Below are positions 10,111 through 16,485 of a stretch of DNA of 24,457 nucleotides, piece after piece (the first letter of the stretch is position 1; the number at the start of each line of letters is the position of its first letter). The stretch is from JBDTSW01 sp039930945 (GTDB lineage Bacteria; Actinomycetota; Thermoleophilia; Solirubrobacterales; 70-9): assembly GCA_039930945.1 (NCBI GenBank), contig JBDTSW010000021.1, positions 1 to 24,457 on the forward strand. The letters run 5' to 3'. The position numbers and the translations under genes were made by a program. The notes below the pieces were generated by a model. The model made no database searches. It saw nothing but the letters and a program-made list of their open reading frames with translations, and was not told the DNA's origin.

Positions 10111-10269
10111 CATACCCGCGCAGGGAGCGGGGGCATGACTTTTCGAGGCTCGTCCCCGGCCAGTCCCGCCTCCGGGGACGATCGCGTCGGCATCCCTCCC
10201 TGGCTACCGACGCGCAGGCGTGGCGCGGGCCGTGTGGACCCCCTGCCTCCCACGGCCCCGCCTCGCCAC
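10111..10269 (+). ncRNA. Candidate small RNA with three C-rich-loop hairpins
   Basis: Downstream of the promoter are three successive stem-loops. Hairpin 1 has arms CGTCCCCGG/CCGGGGACG (10151-10159, 10172-10180) and a 12-base loop with CCCGCC. Hairpin 2 has arms CGCGTCGG/CCGACGCG (10183-10190, 10207-10214) and a 16-base loop CATCCCTCCCTGGCTA. Hairpin 3 has arms GGGCCGTG/CACGGCCC (10227-10234, 10251-10258), lengthened by GTGGCG/CGCCAC, and a 16-base loop TGGACCCCCTGCCTCC. A weak 5' hairpin CCCGC/GCGGG is at 10115-10131. The segment has no convincing reading frame. Actinobacterial 6C RNAs also present C-rich loops on hairpins, but the C-runs here are interrupted and I do not claim membership. 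The 3' end is uncertain and could reach past 10270. Confidence 0.5.
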
Positions 10270-10270
10270 T

Positions 10271-10651
10271 TCATCCGCCCGCCGGTCGGCGGCCCCGCGG
10301 CGGGGCGGTGCCGGAATCGCCCTGGCGGTCATCGGCGACCGGCTCGCGCCGCTCTAGCCACGAGATCGCGATCACGCTGCCCAGCGGGCCCACCGGCGTC
10401 AGCGTCGCGGCGAGCAGCGTGTACGGCGCCTCATGTCGCAGCACCGCGATCCAGATCAGGATCGCCAGGGCGACGAAGCCCAGCCCGTGCGCCCACCCAA
10501 AGACCATCGTCTGGCTGTCGAAGCCCGGCACGAGCCAGAACAGCACCAGCGCGGCGAACAGGCCCAGCTCCAGCCAGGACGCCCGCCTCACCCACACATA
10601 GAGCGCCCCGGGAACCGCCTTTCGGAGCACAGCGTCGCCACCACCAGCCAT
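10271..10651 (-). CDS. DUF3817-like small integral membrane protein
   Basis: This 126-residue protein has three hydrophobic segments: LELGLFAALVLFWLVPGF, then MVFGWAHGLGFVALAILIWI, then LLAATLTPVGPLGSVIAISW. The pattern R-A-S-W-L-E at the start of the first segment and a GWAHGLGF motif in the second resemble the DUF3817 family of small membrane proteins, whose function is not known. The C-terminal 25 residues are basic and Pro/Gly-rich, and the DNA there is very G+C-rich. The ATG at 10651 is preceded by TAGCCT seven bases upstream, suggesting leaderless transcription. It converges with the candidate small RNA and diverges from the AbiEi-like gene. Confidence 0.75.
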   Translation of the reverse strand: MAGGGDAVLRKAVPGALYVWVRRASWLELGLFAALVLFWLVPGFDSQTMVFGWAHGLGFVALAILIWIAVLRHEAPYTLLAATLTPVGPLGSVIAISWLERREPVADDRQGDSGTAPPRGRRPAGG

Positions 10652-10658
10652 CCCGCCG

Positions 10659-10664
10659 AGGCTA
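10659..10664 (-). promoter_or_regulatory. Candidate -10 element of a leaderless promoter (DUF3817-like gene)
   Basis: On the minus strand TAGCCT lies seven bases before the ATG at 10651, with TTGGTG 16 bases further upstream as a weak -35. Confidence 0.4.
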
Positions 10665-10698
10665 CAACGCCCCGGGGGGGCACCAATTGCCGAGGTGG

Positions 10699-10727
10699 GC
10701 CTTGACTGCGATATGCGCAGTCAAGGC
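10699..10727. promoter_or_regulatory. 12-bp inverted repeat centred on the start codon, candidate operator
   Basis: Arms GCCTTGACTGCG (10699-10710) and CGCAGTCAAGGC (10716-10727) are perfectly complementary, and the 5-base spacer ATATG contains the ATG at 10713. As DNA it could be an operator; as RNA it would put the start codon in a hairpin loop. AbiEi-type antitoxins are known to bind inverted repeats at their own promoters, so autoregulation is plausible. Confidence 0.6.
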
Positions 10728-11633
10728 ACCGATCGGGTCGATTGGATCATCGGCGACCTCGCCGATCGACAGCAGGGCGTGGTCGCGAGCTGGCAGCTGC
10801 TCGCCGCCGGGATCAGCGCCGATGCGATCTTTCGCCGCGTCGAGCGGGGCCTTCTGCGACCGATCCATCGAGGTGTCTACATGGTCGGTCACCGCGCCGA
10901 AGCGCTGTACGCGCGCCAGATGGCAGCCGTGCTCGCCTGTGGCCGGGCCGCCGCCGTCAGCCACCGCAGCGCCGCCGCAATGATGGGCTTCCTCCCCTAT
11001 CCGGCCAGGGCGAATGTCTGGATCACGCAGGCGCGTGGTGACCACCGCAAACGGCCGGGCATCCGGGTCCATGCCGTACGAGTCCTGCGGCCTCGGGAGG
11101 TCGGGCGCCTCGCTGGGGTTCCCCTCACCTCTCCTGCCCGCACACTTCTCGACCTGGCGGCGGTGGTCACCGGGGAGCAACTCGAGCGTGCGGTTGCGGA
11201 GGCGCTCGTGAGCCGTCGGGTGAGTACCGCGGAGCTCCGCGAACAGCTTCAGGTTGATCGGGGTCGTAGAGGGGCAGGTCGGCTCAGGCGGCTGCTGGAC
11301 CTCGAGGCCGAGCCGGCGTTCACGCGCTCCGAGGCGGAGAGGCGGTTCCTCCGCTTGGTCCGTGGAGCCGGGTTGCCCCAGCCCCTGGCCAATGTTCGCG
11401 TCGGCTCGATGGAGGTCGACTTCCTCTGGCCGCACCAGCGGGTCGTCGTCGAGATTGACGGCCGCGCCTACCACTCTGGGTCCCGGGCGTTCGAGCGGGA
11501 TCGCGCCCGAGACAACGAGCTGCAGCTCAGGGACTACATCGTCCTACGCTTCACCTGGTCCCAGCTGACGCGCCGGGCCCCGCTGGTCCGCGACCGCGTC
11601 CACCACGCCCTCCAGCGCCGAGGTGGCCCTTGA
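10713..11633 (+). CDS. AbiEi-like winged-helix / DUF559 (PD-(D/E)XK-like) protein
   Basis: This protein of 306 residues (312 if GTG 10695 is used) combines two parts. The N-terminal part has a winged-helix pattern typical of AbiEi-type antitoxin-like proteins: GVVASWQLLAAGISADAIFR, then RVERGLLRPIHRGVYMVG. The C-terminal part is a DUF559 domain related to very-short-patch-repair-like nucleases: SEAERRFLRLVRGAGL, then MEVDFLWPHQRVVVEIDG with the D...ExD acidic residues, and a final strand YIVLRFTW followed by an Arg-rich helix. Such fusions are common in actinobacteria and their role is not established; defence or toxin-antitoxin association is only inferred. No cognate AbiEii-type toxin is adjacent. 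The start is uncertain because both candidates lack a ribosome-binding site and the inverted repeat spans the region. It ends one base from the oppositely directed dehydrogenase stop. Confidence 0.82.
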   Translation: MRSQGTDRVDWIIGDLADRQQGVVASWQLLAAGISADAIFRRVERGLLRPIHRGVYMVGHRAEALYARQMAAVLACGRAAAVSHRSAAAMMGFLPYPARANVWITQARGDHRKRPGIRVHAVRVLRPREVGRLAGVPLTSPARTLLDLAAVVTGEQLERAVAEALVSRRVSTAELREQLQVDRGRRGAGRLRRLLDLEAEPAFTRSEAERRFLRLVRGAGLPQPLANVRVGSMEVDFLWPHQRVVVEIDGRAYHSGSRAFERDRARDNELQLRDYIVLRFTWSQLTRRAPLVRDRVHHALQRRGGP

Positions 11634-11634
11634 C

Positions 11635-14600
11635 TCAGCCGGTGATGGCAGTGAGGACGATCCGCTCCTGTTCGCTGTGGTGCGCCGGGGGGTAGCCCTC
11701 GCTCGGGCTGGCGCGCTGCGGGCGGCCGACGTAGCGGAACTCGACGCCCTCTGGGACAAGCTCTGGCATCCGCCGTGACGTCACCTTCCAGGCGCCCATG
11801 TTCTGCGGCTCCTCCTGCACCCAGACGATCTCCTCCAGGTTCGGGTAGGAGGCGATCAGCTCGGTCAGCTCGGCCTTGGCGAAGGGGTAGAGCAGCTCGA
11901 GGCGGGCGATCGCGACGCCCTTGGCCTGCTCGCGGCGCTCGTGGCCGTCGATGTCGTAGAAGACCTTCCCCGAGCAGAGGACGAGGCGCCCGATCTCCTC
12001 CTTGTGCCCCTGCGCCCGCGGGTCGTCGAGGACGAACTGGAACGAGCCCTCGGTGAGGTCGGTGAGCTTCGATGCGGCGGCGCTCAGGCGCAGCAGCCCC
12101 TTCGGGCTGAAGACCACCAGCGGGCGGGGCTTCGCGATCCGGGCCTGGCGGCGGAGCAGATGGAAGTACTGCGCCGCGGTCGTCGGGTTGGCCAGCCTCA
12201 TGTTGCCCTCGGCCGACAGCGCGATGAAGCGCTCGATGCGGGCGCTCGAGTGCTCGGGGCCCGACCCCTCGTATCCGTGCGGCAGCAGCAGCGTCATCCG
12301 CGTCGTCTGCCCCCACTTCGACTCGCCCGCGCCGATGAAGCTGTCGATGATCACCTGGCCCGAGTTGGCGAAGTCGCCGAACTGGGCCTCCCAGAGGATC
12401 AGGCTCTCGGGCGAGGCGGCCGAGTAGCCGTACTCGAAGCCGAGGCAGGCGGCCTCCGAGAGCGGGGAGTTGTGGAGTTCCATCGGCGCCGACGCTCCCG
12501 ACAGGTTCTGGATCGGCGCGTACTCGAGCCAGGTCTTCTCGTCGTGGAGGACCAGGTGCCGGTGCGAGAAGGTGCCGCGCTCGGTGTCCTGGCCGGTAAG
12601 GCGGATGTGGGTGCCCTCGGTCAGCAGCGAGGCGAAGGCCAGCGCCTCGGCGTGCCCGAACTCGATCGGCCCCTCGTCGAGGATCTCCAGGCGCCGCGCC
12701 AGGGGCTTGCGCAGCTTGCGGTGGATGGTGAAGCTCTCCGGCACCTTGACCAGCTCTTCGTTCAGCGCGCGGAGCTTCTTTTCGGGGACGGCGGTGTCCA
12801 CCTCCGGGCTCTTGGTGCGGTCGAGCTCACCGGTGCCGACGGCGGTGGAGCTCGGGTCCTCGTACTCGCCCGCCTCCATCTTCTTGCGCAGGCCCTTCAG
12901 CGTCGACGAGAGCTCCTGCTGGTGCGCCCTCGCCGTCTCCGCGACCTCGTCGGTCGTGACCACGCCCTGCTTTGAGAGCTGCGTCGCGTAGAGCTCGGCG
13001 ACGGCGGGGTGCGCCTTGATCAGCGCCGCCTGCTGGGGCTGCGTGTAGGCGGGCTCGTCGGTCTCGTTGTGGCCGTGGCGGCGGTATCCGATCAGGTCGA
13101 TGACGACGTCGCGCCCCCAGCGCTCGCGATAGGCCATCGCCAGGCGAATCGCGGCGATGCAGTTCTCCGGGTCGTCGGCGTTGACGTGGATGATCGGGTT
13201 GTTGTAGCCCTTCGCCATGTCGGCGGCGTAGGGGGTCGAGCGCCCCTCCTCGGGATCCGTCGTGAACCCCACCTGGTTGTCGGTGATGATGTGGACCGTG
13301 CCGCCGGTCGAGTAGCCCGCCAGCGACTGCAGGTTGAGGGTCTCGGCGACGACCCCCTGCGCGGGGAAGGCGGCGTCGCCGTGCAACAGCAGGGGCACGG
13401 CAACACTCGGGTTGTGCTCAAGCCGGGGGCCGGAGCGTTCCGTCTGCGCCGCGCGGGCACCGCCGGTGACGACCGGATCGACGTACTCGAGGTGGCTTGG
13501 GTTCGGGTACAGCCGGACCTTGATCTCCCCGCCGTCCCGGGTCTCGAACAGGCCCTCGGCGCCGTGGTGGTACTTGACGTCGCCGGTGCCGGAGTGGGGC
13601 AGGGCGGCGAGCGTCTTCACTTGCTCGAGCGCCTTCGCGCCCTCGAACTCGGCCAGGATCGATTCCACGGGGCGGCCCAGGTTGTGGGCGAGCACGGCCA
13701 GCCGGCCGCGGTGCGCCATCCCGATCACGACCTCGTCCGCGCCGGCCCGGCGGGCCAGCGTCACCAGCTCGTCGATCATCGGCACGACGGCGTCCAGCCC
13801 CTCGATCGAGAACATCTTCTGGCCGAGGTAGGCCTTCTGCAGGAAGCGCTCGAAGTCGAAGACGCCGGCCAGCCGGCTGAGCAGCGCCCGCTTCTCCTCA
13901 GGGCTCAGCGGCGTGCGGTGCGCCCCCGTCTCGATCATCTCCCGCAGCCACATCCGCTGCTGGTGCGACGAGAGGTGCTCGATCTGGTAGGAGATCGTGC
14001 CGCAGTAGGCCTCGCGCAACCGCGGCAGCGCCTCCAGCAGCGTCTCGCCCTCGACGCCGATGCGCAGGATCCGCGCCGGGATCTGGGCCATCAGCTCGGG
14101 CGTCAGGTCCAGGTTCTCGGGTTCGAGCGCGGGGTCGCCCTTGGGCTCCTTGCCCAGCGGGTTGACGCGCGCGGCGAGGTGCCCGTGGGTGCGGTAGGCC
14201 TTCAGCAGCGAGGTCCCCGCCTGCACGGCCTGGAGCAGCTCCTCGTTGACCTCGCCCGTGGCGCCCGCCGCGGCGGGCGCCACCGAGCCGAGCGGGGGGG
14301 CCGAGGCCGAGGCCGGGTAGGCGGTGGCGACGATCGCCGGCGCGATCTCGAGCGCCTCGGCGACGCTCTCGTAGAAGGAGTCCTCGCCCTGGAGCAGCTG
14401 GTCGATCCGGCGCAGGAACGACCCGGACTCGGCGCCCTGGATCACCCGGTGGTCGTAGGTGGACGTCATCGTCATCACCTTCGAGACGCCAAGCGCATTG
14501 ATCTTCTCGGCGGGGGCGTGCGCCCATTCGACCGGGTAGGCGATCGAGCCGGTGGCGACGATCGTCCCCTGGCCGGTCATCAGCCTCGGGACCGAGGCCA

Positions 14601-16029
14601 CCGTGCCCAGCCCACCCGGGTTGGTCAGGGTGATGTTGGTGCCCTGGAAGTCGTCGGCGGTGAGCCTGTTCTCGCGGGTCTTGGTGATCAGCTCCTCGTA
14701 GTAGCTGTGGAAGCCGGCGAAGGTGAGCGAGCCGGCGCCCTTGATCGCCGGCACCATCAGCGAGCGCGAGCCCTTGCGCTCGACGTCGACGGCAAGGCCG
14801 AGGGTGATCGTCTCCGGCTCGAACAGGAAGGGCCTGCCGTCGCGGATTTCGAACCTGCGCGCCATCACCGGGAACTCGCCGGCGGCGACGATGATCGCCC
14901 AGGCGACCAGATGGGTGAAGGAGATCTTCACGCCGCGGTCCTTGAGCACGCCGTTGAGCGCCCTGCGCTTGGCGTCGAGGGTGTCGACCGGCACGGTGCG
15001 GAACGAGGTCGCGGTCGGGATCCCGAGGCTCTCGTCCATCGCCTTCGCCAGCATCGCCGCCGGACCGCGCAGTGCCCGAGCCTCTCCGGGGGCCTCCTCC
15101 GCTCCGGGTCCGGGGGCCGCCGGGGGGGTGCGGGCCCCGCCTCCATCCGCCGCGGCGAGGATGTCCGCCTTGACGACCTTGCCGCCTGCTCCCGAGCCCT
15201 CGATCGAGCCGATGTCGAGCCCGCGGTCGGCGGCCATCCGCCGGGCGACCGGGGAAGCCTTCGCGGAATCACCGCCCGCGACCTTCTCCGCTCCGCGTCC
15301 CGGGTCCGCGGAAGGCTGCCCGTCCGAGGAGGCGCTGGCTGGGCCCGTGGTCATCTCGGCGAGGGCTTGGCCGACCTGGACGGTGTCGTCGGGCCGGACG
15401 AGGTGCTTGGTGATCGTGCCGCCGGCGGGTGCCGGCACCTCGGCGTCGACCTTGTCGGTCGAGACCTCGATCACCGTCTCACCCTCCGCCACCGGGTCCC
15501 CCTCCTGCTTGTGCCACTCGAGCACGGTGCCCTCGGTGACGGACTCGCCCATCTCGGGCATGGTGACTTGCAGAATCACTCCGGCCAGATCCTCCGGAGG
15601 AATAACTCCGCCGACATCCTCCGAAATCACTCCGGCCAGATCCTCCGCTTCGCGTCCGCTCTGGCCGGGTTCGGACGCCGGCGGGGCGGCAGGCTCGGCC
15701 GCAGCTACCGCGGCTTCGCCGCTCGCCCCGGCCGGTTTACCCTGGGCCGGCTGGGCGTTGGCGCCGTTGCCGGAGGCGGTGCCGTTGGGGTCGAGTTGGG
15801 CCAGGACCTGGCCGACGGTGACGGTGTCGTCAGGCTGGGCCAGGAGCTTGGTGATCGTGCCGCTGGCGGGGGCAGGCACCTCGGCGTCGACCTTGTCGGT
15901 CGAGACCTCGACCACGGTCTCGCCCTCCTCGACGAACTCGCCTTCGGATTTGTGCCACTCGAGGACGACCCCCTCGGTGACTGACTCCCCCATCTGGGGC
16001 ATCTGGATCTCGACGATCCCCTCCGTCAT
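11635..16029 (-). CDS. sucA: 2-oxoglutarate dehydrogenase E2-E1 fusion with two lipoyl domains
   Basis: This 1464-residue protein joins successive parts of the 2-oxoglutarate dehydrogenase complex. Order: lipoyl domain 1 (about 5-80, Lys46 in TDKVDAE), linker with repeats (about 81-152), lipoyl domain 2 (about 153-228, Lys193), linker, E3/E1-binding domain (about 259-293, SPVARRMAADRGLDIGSIEG), linker, E2 succinyltransferase core (about 320-560, His527 in TYDHRVIQGAESG), then thiamine-diphosphate-dependent E1 (about 590-1464; HGDAAF at 883-888, HGHNE at 985-989). OdhA/Kgd of corynebacteria and mycobacteria has E2 core plus E1 but no lipoyl domains and about 1230 residues. The Gln-for-Asp change in DHRxxDG is as in that family. 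Start ATG 16029; only a weak ribosome-binding site. The two lipoyl domains are very similar even as DNA, implying a recent duplication. Confidence 0.95.
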   Translation of the reverse strand: MTEGIVEIQMPQMGESVTEGVVLEWHKSEGEFVEEGETVVEVSTDKVDAEVPAPASGTITKLLAQPDDTVTVGQVLAQLDPNGTASGNGANAQPAQGKPAGASGEAAVAAAEPAAPPASEPGQSGREAEDLAGVISEDVGGVIPPEDLAGVILQVTMPEMGESVTEGTVLEWHKQEGDPVAEGETVIEVSTDKVDAEVPAPAGGTITKHLVRPDDTVQVGQALAEMTTGPASASSDGQPSADPGRGAEKVAGGDSAKASPVARRMAADRGLDIGSIEGSGAGGKVVKADILAAADGGGARTPPAAPGPGAEEAPGEARALRGPAAMLAKAMDESLGIPTATSFRTVPVDTLDAKRRALNGVLKDRGVKISFTHLVAWAIIVAAGEFPVMARRFEIRDGRPFLFEPETITLGLAVDVERKGSRSLMVPAIKGAGSLTFAGFHSYYEELITKTRENRLTADDFQGTNITLTNPGGLGTVASVPRLMTGQGTIVATGSIAYPVEWAHAPAEKINALGVSKVMTMTSTYDHRVIQGAESGSFLRRIDQLLQGEDSFYESVAEALEIAPAIVATAYPASASAPPLGSVAPAAAGATGEVNEELLQAVQAGTSLLKAYRTHGHLAARVNPLGKEPKGDPALEPENLDLTPELMAQIPARILRIGVEGETLLEALPRLREAYCGTISYQIEHLSSHQQRMWLREMIETGAHRTPLSPEEKRALLSRLAGVFDFERFLQKAYLGQKMFSIEGLDAVVPMIDELVTLARRAGADEVVIGMAHRGRLAVLAHNLGRPVESILAEFEGAKALEQVKTLAALPHSGTGDVKYHHGAEGLFETRDGGEIKVRLYPNPSHLEYVDPVVTGGARAAQTERSGPRLEHNPSVAVPLLLHGDAAFPAQGVVAETLNLQSLAGYSTGGTVHIITDNQVGFTTDPEEGRSTPYAADMAKGYNNPIIHVNADDPENCIAAIRLAMAYRERWGRDVVIDLIGYRRHGHNETDEPAYTQPQQAALIKAHPAVAELYATQLSKQGVVTTDEVAETARAHQQELSSTLKGLRKKMEAGEYEDPSSTAVGTGELDRTKSPEVDTAVPEKKLRALNEELVKVPESFTIHRKLRKPLARRLEILDEGPIEFGHAEALAFASLLTEGTHIRLTGQDTERGTFSHRHLVLHDEKTWLEYAPIQNLSGASAPMELHNSPLSEAACLGFEYGYSAASPESLILWEAQFGDFANSGQVIIDSFIGAGESKWGQTTRMTLLLPHGYEGSGPEHSSARIERFIALSAEGNMRLANPTTAAQYFHLLRRQARIAKPRPLVVFSPKGLLRLSAAASKLTDLTEGSFQFVLDDPRAQGHKEEIGRLVLCSGKVFYDIDGHERREQAKGVAIARLELLYPFAKAELTELIASYPNLEEIVWVQEEPQNMGAWKVTSRRMPELVPEGVEFRYVGRPQRASPSEGYPPAHHSEQERIVLTAITG
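15086..15123 (+). repeat. In-frame palindromic element (copy C)
   Basis: Arms CCGGGGGCC and GGCCGCCGG pair with one mismatch around a 20-base loop whose first 19 bases, TCCTCCGCTCCGGGTCCGG, differ at one position from the loop of copy A. It lies antisense within the linker between the E3-binding domain and the E2 core; the protein there reads PGPGAEEAPG. Confidence 0.6.
15276..15311 (+). repeat. In-frame palindromic element (copy D)
   Basis: Arms CCGCGACC and GGTCCGCGG pair over eight base pairs with one bulged C around the 19-base loop TTCTCCGCTCCGCGTCCCG. Fifteen consecutive loop bases are identical to copy A. It lies in the linker before the E3-binding domain; the protein there reads PGRGAEKVAGG. 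Confidence 0.6.
15574..15648 (-). repeat. Three tandem 24-nt units encoding xED(L/V)(A/G)GVI
   Basis: Units at 15625-15648, 15601-15624 and 15574-15597 encode AEDLAGVI, SEDVGGVI and, after one extra Pro codon, PEDLAGVI. The two outer units are identical over 23 bases. They sit in the linker between the two lipoyl domains. The first unit overlaps copy B of the palindromic element. Confidence 0.85.
15632..15668 (+). repeat. In-frame palindromic element (copy B)
   Basis: Perfect 9-bp arms CCGGCCAGA and TCTGGCCGG enclose the 19-base loop TCCTCCGCTTCGCGTCCGC, 17 of 19 bases identical to copy A. It lies in the linker between the lipoyl domains, antisense to the gene; the protein there reads SGREAEDLAG. 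Confidence 0.75.
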
Positions 16030-16064
16030 TCAGTGATTCCAGTCTATGACCTGGGACAAGCGCG

Positions 16065-16100
16065 GCGACCCGCGTCCGGCCCCACTGCACGCGGTGTCGC
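16065..16100 (-). terminator. Intercistronic stem-loop before the dehydrogenase fusion
   Basis: Eleven base pairs with one bulge form between GCGACCCGCGT (16065-16075) and ACGCGGTGTCGC (16089-16100), with a 13-base loop. It lies between the stop of the zinc-ribbon gene and the ATG at 16029 on the same strand. It could end or attenuate the upstream transcript; there is no T-run beyond CTTGT. TAGACT (16046-16041), 11 bases before the ATG, may be a new -10. Confidence 0.4.
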
Positions 16101-16112
16101 TCCAGCTCGGGA

Positions 16113-16418
16113 TCAGCCCACCCGGGCGATGAGGTAGACCTCGTTGGCGAGGGTGTCGAAGACGTTCTCGCGGACGAACTCGCGCGCCTCGGCGACGTGG
16201 TTGCAGTAGGCGCACCGAAGCGACCCGGTCGAGCGCAACCTCCGCCGCGCCTCGATCGGCATCTCGCAGCCGGGGCAGATCAGGGCGCCGTGGGCGAGAA
16301 CCTGGGCGCCGTCGCTGACCAGGCGCCGGTGATCGCCGGCCTGGGCGCCGCCGGCACGGCCGATCTCGACCTGCGGCTCGCCCGGGTCGCCGGGCTCGGG
16401 GGCGAGGTGAAAGGGCAT
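16113..16418 (-). CDS. Small zinc-ribbon protein, function unknown
   Basis: This 101-residue protein carries one likely zinc ribbon: CPGC at 48-51 and CAYC at 69-72 separated by a basic stretch (EARRRLRSTGSLR). The C-terminal part (NHVAEAREFVRENVFDTLANEVYLIARVG) looks helical and amphipathic. The N-terminal 45 residues are Pro/Gly/Asp-rich. I chose ATG 16418; an extension to 16487 would overlap the divergent gene's ribosome-binding site. TACACT lies seven bases before this ATG. It is divergent from the acyl-CoA reductase gene and 83 bases upstream of the dehydrogenase fusion on the same strand. I do not recognise a named family, and its role, for example nucleic-acid or protein binding, is open. 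Confidence 0.65.
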   Translation of the reverse strand: MPFHLAPEPGDPGEPQVEIGRAGGAQAGDHRRLVSDGAQVLAHGALICPGCEMPIEARRRLRSTGSLRCAYCNHVAEAREFVRENVFDTLANEVYLIARVG

Positions 16419-16425
16419 TGGGGAA

Positions 16426-16431
16426 AGTGTA
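16426..16431 (-). promoter_or_regulatory. Candidate -10 element of a leaderless promoter (zinc-ribbon gene)
   Basis: TACACT on the minus strand is followed by seven bases (TTCCCCA) and the ATG at 16418. There is no Shine-Dalgarno and no clear -35. Confidence 0.4.
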
Positions 16432-16473
16432 GGCTCGGCACCCACCGGCAACCTACGCACGGCCGAGGGGGTC

Positions 16474-16479
16474 AGGAGG
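16474..16479 (+). promoter_or_regulatory. Ribosome-binding site that marks an AUC start
   Basis: AGGAGG is a perfect Shine-Dalgarno six bases before ATC at 16486. No ATG, GTG or TTG exists in this frame between the upstream stop at 16408 and the cofactor motif of the protein, so this site decides the start. Confidence 0.7.
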
Positions 16480-16485
16480 ATTGGC

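Noticed and set aside
10111..10269. Direct assignment of the three-hairpin segment to the 6C RNA family
   Set aside because: 6C RNAs have two hairpins with runs of at least six C; here the runs are interrupted (longest five) and there are three hairpins. A covariance-model scan would decide.
10151..10269. Hairpins after acnA as ordinary transcription terminators only
   Set aside because: They lack T-runs, and three stems downstream of a near-consensus promoter are more than termination of two convergent genes needs. Termination may still be part of their role.
10135..10983. A plus-strand open frame starting in the hairpin segment after acnA
   Set aside because: The product is Pro/Arg/Ser-rich without motifs and runs antisense through the DUF3817-like gene and into the AbiEi-like gene. 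The segment is better explained as a structured RNA or terminator region.
13009..15984. A 991-codon open frame on the plus strand
   Set aside because: It is antisense to the dehydrogenase fusion, has the Arg/Asp/Gly/Val-rich composition of a reverse-frame artefact in G+C-rich DNA and shows no recognisable domain.
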